Shown here piece after piece: positions 47,116-54,318 of a stretch of DNA of 64,000 bases. Position 1 is the first letter of the stretch. Each line of letters begins with the position of its first letter. The DNA comes from Schistocephalus solidus (taxonomy: Eukaryota > Platyhelminthes > Cestoda > Diphyllobothriidea > Diphyllobothriidae). The position numbers were made by a program, and so were the translations under genes. The notes below the pieces were generated by a model. It worked only from the letters and a program-made list of their open reading frames with translations, had not been told where the DNA came from and ran no database searches. The stretch covers positions 1-64,000 of the forward strand of contig WEDG01003993.1 in assembly GCA_017591395.1 (NCBI GenBank). The letters run 5' to 3'.

Positions 47116-47573
47116 TATGGTCGTATAATAGTTCTTCGTCGGTTAGTGGGATCGCAGGAGCGTTCACTGTCCTGACACTTGTTGGAAAGGCGCGACCAAG
47201 TACGACATAATCTACGAAAAAGGTATACTTAGTAGCAATATTGGTACATGAAATAAAAACCAATTTCAACTGCTCAGGAGTGAGCTGAATTGCATTTTAA
47301 GCGCAGTTAAAGTTACGCTGGGCTTTAATTTACTGAGGTACAGAGGCACCCGAGGTAGTTAGCTTTCATTTAAATTATCGCAATAGCTGACTTAAATAAA
47401 AATGGGAAAGTAACGTCATTCACCCTTCTATCATACCCCCTTAGGTTAGCTAATTTGTAAACTATATTCACGAAATAACCGAAGCAACATCCTCCGCAGT
47501 CAAATGTATATGAAAACTGAAATAAAACGCTGAATAGATGGAGCGAATAATCAGTAAAGGATGGACAACGCAC

Positions 47574-47660
47574 GTGTGTGAATGCCGTTCACATGGTTAT
47601 TCAAATCTCCCTTCCATCCAAAGGACTTGTCACATAATTGGCATGTGTACTTTCGTATTT
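47574..47660 (-). CDS. C2H2 finger exon 5 (alpha class)
   Basis: 87-nt exon, acceptor CCCTTTCAG, donor GTGCGT, phase 1-1. It encodes IRKYTCQLCDKSFGWKG then DLNNHVNGIH. Alpha fingers have Asp after the second Cys and the run KSFGWKGDL. Helix residues -1, 2, 3 and 6 are W, G, D and N. The intron just beyond the donor (47450-47570) matches the sequence beyond the other alpha exons, so the duplicated block included intron. The last codon base C joins to AA of the next exon to give Gln. Confidence 0.85.
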
Positions 47661-48914
47661 CTGAAAGGGATACAAATTGAAGCGTCAGAATTGATGAAAA
47701 ACCATTGGACGAACGGGCTACTCGATAACCTAGCTACAGGCTATCCAGTGTGTCCACAGGTGGCGGGTAGCGGAACGGCCAACAAAAAGCCTCTTTGCAA
47801 AACAAGCAGGTCCCCGATCTGGCGAATAATCCTTCGCACACCAGGATAGACGATGCTAACAGGAAGCGGAGGGGTTTGGTAAGTACAACTGGCTTATAAA
47901 ATACCGCAAAGCTCGATGGCAATACTGTGACATCGCGACCTTAAACCACCATTAAATAAGTGTTTTCTTGCCACCGCTACCCTCTTGTTAGGTATGTGAA
48001 CAAAAGCCCTAGAGGAGCCAACCACGAACAGAGAATCCGACCTGCCTGCATTCAAAATACCCATGAAAGGTCATGGGATTATCATGCTACGGTGTCCGCA
48101 GGTACCGAGGCGCTCCGCAACCCTGGTCCAGTGGTGAAGGTGCAAGATATGCGAGCTGGACTACTCATTCCGGAAAGAACTTTTGGTGTTGGATGCTGGA
48201 ATTCTTGAACACTTCTGGACCCTGCTACTCCAAGTTTGACGGTCACAGTTTCCATCAGTGCAACGTGGATGTCTACTGCATGTCTGAAGTCCAAATCCCC
48301 AACTCAGGCGCTCGGGAAATAACATCCTGGGAGTCGATTCTCAATTCATCCTGTATCACAATGATCCACGCGACTCTTATGGTAGACACGGTGGCGATCA
48401 CATTTTCGGAAGCCAACCGCGAACTATTTGCATGGGAACCTGTCTATGACTAGATAGCTTGCGTACGACTGAAAGCTCAAATTAGGAACATCTCTGTTAT
48501 CTCTATGCACATACCAACACCAGCAGTCCAACAGAGTGATCAAGAGATATTTTTACGTGGAGCTGCAAGCTTTAGTTGAAAGATGGTCTCGCTGTGATAT
48601 TTTGATCGTTGCCGAGAACTAGAATGCCGGGCCGCACCTGATAACTCTTCAAACAGTCACCTAACTGACTGTTTTTGGCTTGGTTCTCGATCACACAACC
48701 GTAAGAGGATGTTGAATTTGGCTGCTCAGAACGGACTGTTTTCCATCAACACGTGTTTTCAGCATCGCCACAAACATCCGCTGACCCGATTATAGAACGA
48801 CTGCTATACGGACAGTCATATCGACTACATTCAAGGTTCTGCGACTGGGTTCACGATAGCAGATCGATGAGTGCTGCCGAAACGGGTAATATCTAAACTA
48901 GACGGCCCAACTCG

Positions 48915-50290
48915 GGAGATGTCGCGATGGAAATTTGGGCGGTTAGTACTTAGTTTTGTTTATTGAATTGACTTGAAGCTTAAAACACCGTTTGATAAAG
49001 AAGCATTTATTTTATATCTGATTTATTGAAGGAAAACAGACGAGATTTTGGCGAAATCGGCCGATTCCGGACATCTAAGTACCTTACTACGCCATTTAAA
49101 ACCACCGATGCACGTTGGGCTATATGAGGGCATTAATAAAGGCGAGATAAGTTTCAAATAAACCCCGGAAATTAATGCCCGTGCGACCATACTAACCCAG
49201 CAACGAATGCTAACCCGAACGAACACAATGGATAGGGTTTGAGTTAGGGCTAAGTTTTGTGGATAAGAAAACGTGTAATACGATCTAATTCAGTGTCCAA
49301 AACCAACTCACATGAACGGTGACAGCGGATATACGAATTTCATTGCCAACGCGTTACCGCCCTTTTCCGTCCTTTAAACTGCCCTGTCCCCGTTGCCACT
49401 GTCCCCTATTACACACCTACCTATCGATTGTGTTCATTAAGAGGAAAGTCGTAGAAGCCTTCGTTTCCGGTTAGTAGAGTCGCATAAGCATTCGTTGCCT
49501 AAATCCGTTCTAGAATCGGGAAACCCGATTTCACTTCAATAAAAATCAGGTGAAGACAGGTTCGAGAAATCGAATTGTTTTCCAGAAACATGGGCAAATT
49601 CAGCTTTAAAAATATGCTTTGTAAATGTGTGACCGAACGCAGTAAATAAGAACTAGTAATAAGAATAGTATTTTTTCTTACCGCACTAAGAACTGGAAGG
49701 TGTTACCACATGTATACTGAGTACCCTCGACATTCTGTCACTTGCAGGTGTCATGCCATGCTATTACGAGGTCAAGGCACTTTTGTCGGACATTAAATTA
49801 GAGCGCATGCGGAAACTGGCAGCTGGGGGCTGCCACGTGGGTCGTTAGCTAATATTTTCAATATCAGTCAGGTCACACTGACGGATTATTGATAATAGAA
49901 CAGTAACACACAAAAACGGTCCATAAGCAAGCAAGTAGACCATTTTAGTCTTCGCGCATTAAAAAGAACCATTATATGCCCCTTAGGAACATTCACAAGG
50001 CCTACTTCAGCAAAATGCTATGATGCAGTCATTTTTAAGTAGAAAACCCCCAAGCGCTGTCGGCGTGTGAGGGCAAGGGTGGCCATCAAACTCGGAGGGT
50101 GACCGATCTGGCGGCCAACAACGGTGACCATAAACAACAAACTACAGTAAATTGCCTAACCTATGAAATGTCGAGATCAAAATTTGGGGTGGTAGTATGG
50201 CACACATTTGGTGGTGTTATTTTGGTTTTTTGAATAGGTCTGAAGCTCAGAACACTGTTTACTAAAGAAGAAGGCATTTTATATCTATTT
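48915..50290. repeat. Direct repeats flanking 1.1 kb inside the RTE remnant
   Basis: About 48915-49030 and 50165-50290 are alike (ATGTCGCGATGGAAATTTGG versus ATGTCGAGATCAAAATTTGG, then TGAAGCTTAAAACACCG versus TGAAGCTCAGAACACTG). They bracket a MITE-like element and unassigned sequence. They could be a local duplication or the ends of a larger decayed element; no terminal dinucleotides or primer site are evident. Confidence 0.45.
49184..49503 (+). repeat. Foldback/MITE-like element, full copy
   Basis: The longest copy. An outer inverted repeat has a left part with CCCAGCAACGAATGC and a right part with GCATTCGTTGCC. An inner one has AACGAACACAATGGATAGG and CCTACCTATCGATTGTGTTC. The core matches the other copies. 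No frame with coding potential. Confidence 0.65.
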
Positions 50291-50923
50291 TAGTGGACCA
50301 ATGACTGTCGGGCGAGGCTACCACACAATGGACAGAGTAAGCAGGACATTGTCTCCCGAATAGATATCGCTCGTAAGGGTTTCTGAATCCTTAGAAAGCG
50401 CCCATAGACCCAACGAAACAGCCCCACCGACATGGAGATCCCCATATACCGTGCATTCGTCCGGTGAGTCTTTCCCTACGGTTGTGAATGGTGGCTTTTT
50501 CCGTAGATTAGCAAAAAGATAGGTATTTAAACACCGCTGACTGAGGACAACTCTTCGAGCGAAGCACATGGACTTCGTCTCAACACTCGCTGCAACATGA
50601 TTAGGAAGGTTACGGTCACCCAAGAGAGACGACTGAGATGGTTTGGGCACGTTCTACGTCGTCCGCCTCACGAACTCTGTTTGCTGCCTGCGAATCGATA
50701 CGGTTGTAAACCTAGAGACGTTGAAGATGATAGCGACTGAAGGCTAGGAAATAGTTCTAAGGTCGGGGTCTTTGGAGAAGAGAATGGGTCAAGCTGTCCA
50801 GATCCGCTGCTATAGACCCTCAATGATGAAGGCGTTCAATGCTTGACATCAACAAGGTCGGCAAGATCAGTCATGATTCTAGTCGGACAAAGTATAAATA
50901 GAAGAGAGCAAACAGAAACGTAC

Positions 50924-51010
50924 TTTTGTGTACCACGTCCATGTGGTCTTTCAGAGATCCGCTGTGCGTAAACGCCTTCCCACAAGTCTCACACACACTG
51001 ATCCGCACAC
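50924..51010 (-). CDS. C2H2 finger exon 4 (beta class)
   Basis: 87-nt exon with acceptor TTTTTCAG and donor GTACGT, phase 1-1. It encodes VRISVCETCGKAFTHSG then SLKDHMDVVH. Beta fingers have S-V before the first Cys instead of the usual aromatic-x. Helix residues -1, 2, 3 and 6 are H, G, S and D. This copy differs from the beta exon at 45314 at six residues, while the three other beta copies differ from each other at two or three, so it is the outlier. The 3' end of an antisense RTE-like element stops within about 30 bp of its donor side. Confidence 0.85.
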
Positions 51011-52047
51011 CTGAAAAACAAATAACATTTACTTAGTGCAGGAAATTCCTGGCGGTTTTACAAAAGAAAGTGCAATACGAGGTTGCTGAATCGATGTGGG
51101 AAATGGATATTTGAGGCATTTTACAAACTACGGACTGCGTATACAGCACAGGCAGCCAGTGGGTGTCCACAACATCCGCCCGAGTTCGCTTTGAGGGCAG
51201 ATTTAAGAAAACTGGGTGCAGTGGCTGATAAGAAAAAAATAGCCCGTCTACGCGTGCCACACCGGCCTGGGCCCTGCATAGAAATTCCGGTTTTTCCGAA
51301 AAACATCGGGGCGGCTCGGTTTTCATCCGATTGCGAGTGCCAGAGGAGCCATATTAAGGAGCTATCCTGGGAGAACGGAGTTAACCAATCAGTTGGCCAG
51401 TTTTCAAGCCAATAATTTCAGTGCACCAGACAGACAAGCGGCAGACGATTTAGTGGCATGATATAGCAACAAAAAGCGCTCATCTCAGTTCTCTGTTGGG
51501 TGTGAGTGTAAAGAATTTGAACATTATATGCATTAAGACAGATTATCTCGCATCAGAAAACTGGAAGACAGGTTGTCTGCTGCTTATACTTTTATATTGT
51601 GGCTTAACGTGATATCTAAGAGATAACAATTAGTATGAATATGCGCGACTGAGTTTGTCTGCATACTATGTGTGACGCGTAAAACGTTGGAAATCATATT
51701 TCTTCAATTATTTGGCTCAAAGTGGATTATGTGATGTAAAGCCCGAAGAAGTAGCATGCAAAGATGGGGTAGCTCTTGAGACAGCGCCCTCCTACGAAGA
51801 AAGGTCATAAGCCATGCGCATGCAGTTGCCCTTAGTGGGGAATGAAAATTACTGGCAACGCTTGGTCACATCCTAATAAGCGTGAATGGAAGCATTTGAA
51901 GAAGCAGTATGTGTTCACCGAATAAAACCTACTCCTAACATTGCCATGTGAGATTCAATGATTTATTTGGCCCATATCAAGGTGAAGGTCGGGTAAAAGA
52001 AGCTGAACAGATAAAATTGTTAATCATTAGTGAAAAGAGAGGCGTAC
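51011..52047. other. Beta-gamma intron of the first unit
   Basis: The shortest beta-gamma interval. 51070-51180 is shared with the other beta flanks and 51250-51300 with 22075-22120. No transposon domain or exon was found. Confidence 0.45.
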
Positions 52048-52134
52048 TCCTGTGAATGACATTTACGTGATTCTTCAAACTTGTCTTCCATGCAAAGGCC
52101 TTGCCACAAAACTCGCAGGTGTACTTCCGCAGCT
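52048..52134 (-). CDS. C2H2 finger exon 3 (gamma class)
   Basis: 87-nt exon, acceptor TTTCAG after a short pyrimidine tract, donor GTACGC, phase 1-1. The protein is LRKYTCEFCGKAFAWK followed by TSLKNHVNVIH, a complete finger with the aromatic residue two before the first Cys, the core Phe and the core Leu all present. Helix residues -1, 2, 3 and 6 are W, T, S and N. It is the most diverged gamma exon in the helix; the others read WKASLK with D or E at position 6. The joint with the preceding delta exon gives H-K-K-L-R-K-Y-T-C. Confidence 0.85.
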
Positions 52135-52319
52135 CTGAAAGAAAAAAATGAAGACGCAAATTTACAAATCAAAAGACTTTTGCAATCTTACCATCGTGGT
52201 AGGGAGGAAACCGTAAGCAGGCATAAATGAGTGGGTCGAAAATGCAGAATAGCGCACAATGGAAACTCAAATACATTTAAAAACTGAAACGGCAAACCAA
52301 CGAGTTTTAGAATACCTAC

Positions 52320-52406
52320 TCTTATGTACAGCGTCAATGTGGTTCTGCAGAGATCTGAGTTTGGAACAGATTTTGCCGCATATTTTACACGTGTACCCCC
52401 GCAGAT
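52320..52406 (-). CDS. C2H2 finger exon 2 (delta class, Phe replaced by Cys)
   Basis: 87-nt exon with acceptor TTTTTCAG and donor GTAGGT, phase 1-1. It encodes LRGYTCKICGKICSKL then RSLQNHIDAVH. The two Cys and two His have normal spacing, but the hydrophobic-core Phe of the finger is a Cys, giving a third cysteine in the unit. Helix positions -1, 2, 3 and 6 are K, R, S and N. It lies 185 bp from the gamma exon at 52048-52134, matching the placement of the delta exon at 14772 beside the gamma exon at 14447; intron remnants next to both are also alike. That position is the main reason for placing it in the delta class. Confidence 0.78.
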
Positions 52407-52952
52407 CTGAAAAACAAAACAGCAATAAGCAAATCGAGTAAGTGGTTTTCAATGACTTTATTTTTTCCAAAAATCAACCCCAGTAGCCACCTTTCTTCTT
52501 TCCTGCACCGAGGACGAAACAGTAGCCTAAAACGGCCTCTTCAGGAAGCCCTATAGTCCTCAACCCTACTTTCAACTGGCAAATTGATAATGGCTGCAAT
52601 ATTAACTCAAGTTCAGGTCACAATTTCCGGTCTATTAGTCCTTATCGGGAAACCATATCCAGTCTCAGGTTTAGGTAACCTCGGATCTTTGGTCACTGAG
52701 TGTTACAGTCCGAAGCTTTACCACCTTGCACCGGGTTCATGATTCTGCCGGTGTGACCGGGAAAATCCAATACCGTAGTTTGAGCATTCACTGATCGGGC
52801 AAAGGCCTGAGCTCAACTAGCTGCACTGCGTGAACAAGGTAGCCAGAAGAAAGCAAATAAAAAAAGAGTGTTGCCAAAGTAATTCAAGAGGAACTAAATG
52901 AGTATCTAATTGAAGACGGAAAAAAGTGGGAGAGTGAGGAAAAAACACTTAC
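52407..52952. other. Intron between finger exons 1 and 2
   Basis: No repeat copy or coding sequence recognised. Confidence 0.5.
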
Positions 52953-53039
52953 GTGGATGCATACTATCCATATGTCTTTTCAGAGAGCCTATTTCCGCAA
53001 AAACATCGTCACAAGCCTCGCATGTCAGTTGCTCCGGAA
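52953..53039 (-). CDS. C2H2 finger exon 1 (founder-like, outside the repeated classes)
   Basis: First finger exon in transcription order, 87 nt, phase 1 at both ends, acceptor TTTCTTTAG and donor GTAAGT, the strongest donor of the array. It encodes PEQLTCEACDDVFAEIG followed by SLKRHMDSMH, a complete C-x2-C-x12-H-x4-H finger. Helix positions -1, 2, 3 and 6 are E, G, S and R. It does not group with the alpha, beta, gamma or delta classes, and no RTE fragment or other repeat lies next to it. It may be the conserved start of the finger region or the founder. Joined to the next exon it gives H-P-H-L-R-G-Y-T-C, seven residues between the last His and the next Cys. Confidence 0.8.
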
Positions 53040-54104
53040 CTAAAGAAACAAATTCTAATGATTTACCAGGATACAAAGTGTGTTTAATTTTTGTGTGAAT
53101 AGTTTTCACATACGACCTGAAGTTAAATAATCGGCATGCTAAATTTGTACTTTGAAAAAAAGATATAACAAGCTCTCGTCCGATGAAGAAACTCTTTATA
53201 TCTTTTTTTCGATTTACATTCGAAAAGCAGTACGCTCGTGGGCGTTAAAGACCTCGAAGGTTTAAAGGAATCAAATATGTTGCAAACATCAACAGATACC
53301 TATTAGACGCTGCGGTTTTGACTGCTGCGAATGCAGATTTCGCTCCCGAAAGCGGTAGTTTGTGTACTTAAAAACATATGTTTGGGTTTTTAGTCATTAC
53401 CTGTGTTGAGAGCGTGGTAAATCGATCAGTATTTATCTACTTCTGAATACCGGTATGCCGAATGGGGGTCTTACGCGGTTATCCCGGAACTAAATCGAAA
53501 GGGTATGTACCATATCATTCATTTAATTTCACTCAATCATTTCGGGTGAAATTGTAATGCTTAAAAAAGAAAAACTACAGATTGTATAAGAAAACACATG
53601 ATGAATTATTGGGAACCCTCTAAATGAGCCGAACTCTCCATAGTCATTCAGCAGGTGCCTGTACCCTGAACGCACGTTTCGGACGACTAGTCTTGGTTGG
53701 TTCTCTTCCAACGAATAATCCTAACCTTCAGCACAAAATGTCCCAAACCTCTGAAGCTATGGGATCTCAGCTAATCGATCCCAAATAAAAGGGCAGGCAG
53801 TCGGTGCCGGCTGGCCTACCTCCGCTGCGTTCGTGGTTATCACGTGTGACAAAATATGTTGCACCAAAGACTAACTCTAGGACACTATATTCCGACTTCT
53901 GACCCTAATAGTGCAAATTAACACGGTAACGTTAACATTTGTTTTCGGCAAAAATGCAAAATGAGTTGGAAGAAATATACGCAAAATTAACGATGACCAT
54001 CCTCGGAACCTTCTATGGATTCCTGTTAATTAGGTTAATCTATCTCACGCTTTAGACAGTAACTCGCTACTAAAAATGGGTGCATATAAAGAGATAAAAC
54101 AAAC
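53040..54104. other. Intron between the PLDLS exon and the first finger
   Basis: AT-rich, with no recognised repeat or exon. It is free of the transposons that fill the array. Confidence 0.5.
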
Positions 54105-54318
54105 CTAAAGTATTGGCTTCCATTACAGTCCCAACGCTCGCTGGTACGGTTGAAACGGCCAAACTGCCGTCTTCATTTAATTCTACCTTCGGCAAACTTG
54201 GCGGGATTGGGAACGGCAGCACTCTATCCGTGGATTTAGTTGACAAATCGAGTGGGGATGATGATGGCTGCCACCCATCGCCGTTGTCTGGCCCTTCGCA
54301 TACATTGGATCCAGATTC
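54105..54318 (-). CDS. 5' linker exon of the poly-zinc-finger gene, with PLDLS motif
   Basis: Probable internal coding exon of 214 nt (71 codons plus 1 nt). On the minus strand it follows a pyrimidine-rich acceptor ending in CAACAG and ends before a GTTTGT donor. It starts in phase 0 and leaves one G, which with TT of the next exon (52953-53039) makes a Val codon and keeps the frame into the first finger. The encoded segment is rich in Ser, Pro and acidic residues, with no membrane segment. It holds SSPLDLSTK; PxDLS is the short motif that binds the corepressor CtBP in many zinc-finger repressors. This suggests, without proving it, a nuclear repressor. The exons before it were not found. The exon call rests on splice sites, phase and protein-like composition; a transcript would settle it. 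Confidence 0.55.

Larger units (their letters stand above)
48060..50895 (+). mobile_element. RTE-like retrotransposon remnant in an alpha-beta intron (unit of exons 2-5), interrupted
   Basis: The endonuclease part at 48060-48900 has C-M-S-E-V-Q-I-P-N-S-G-A-R-E-I, the box around the catalytic Glu. The reverse-transcriptase C-terminus follows at 50420-50895 (a frame resembling V-R-S-F-P-Y-G-C-E and H-V-L-R-R-P-P-H-E-L). Between them are a MITE-like element and a pair of direct repeats. The element ends about 30 bp before the beta exon. Confidence 0.65.
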
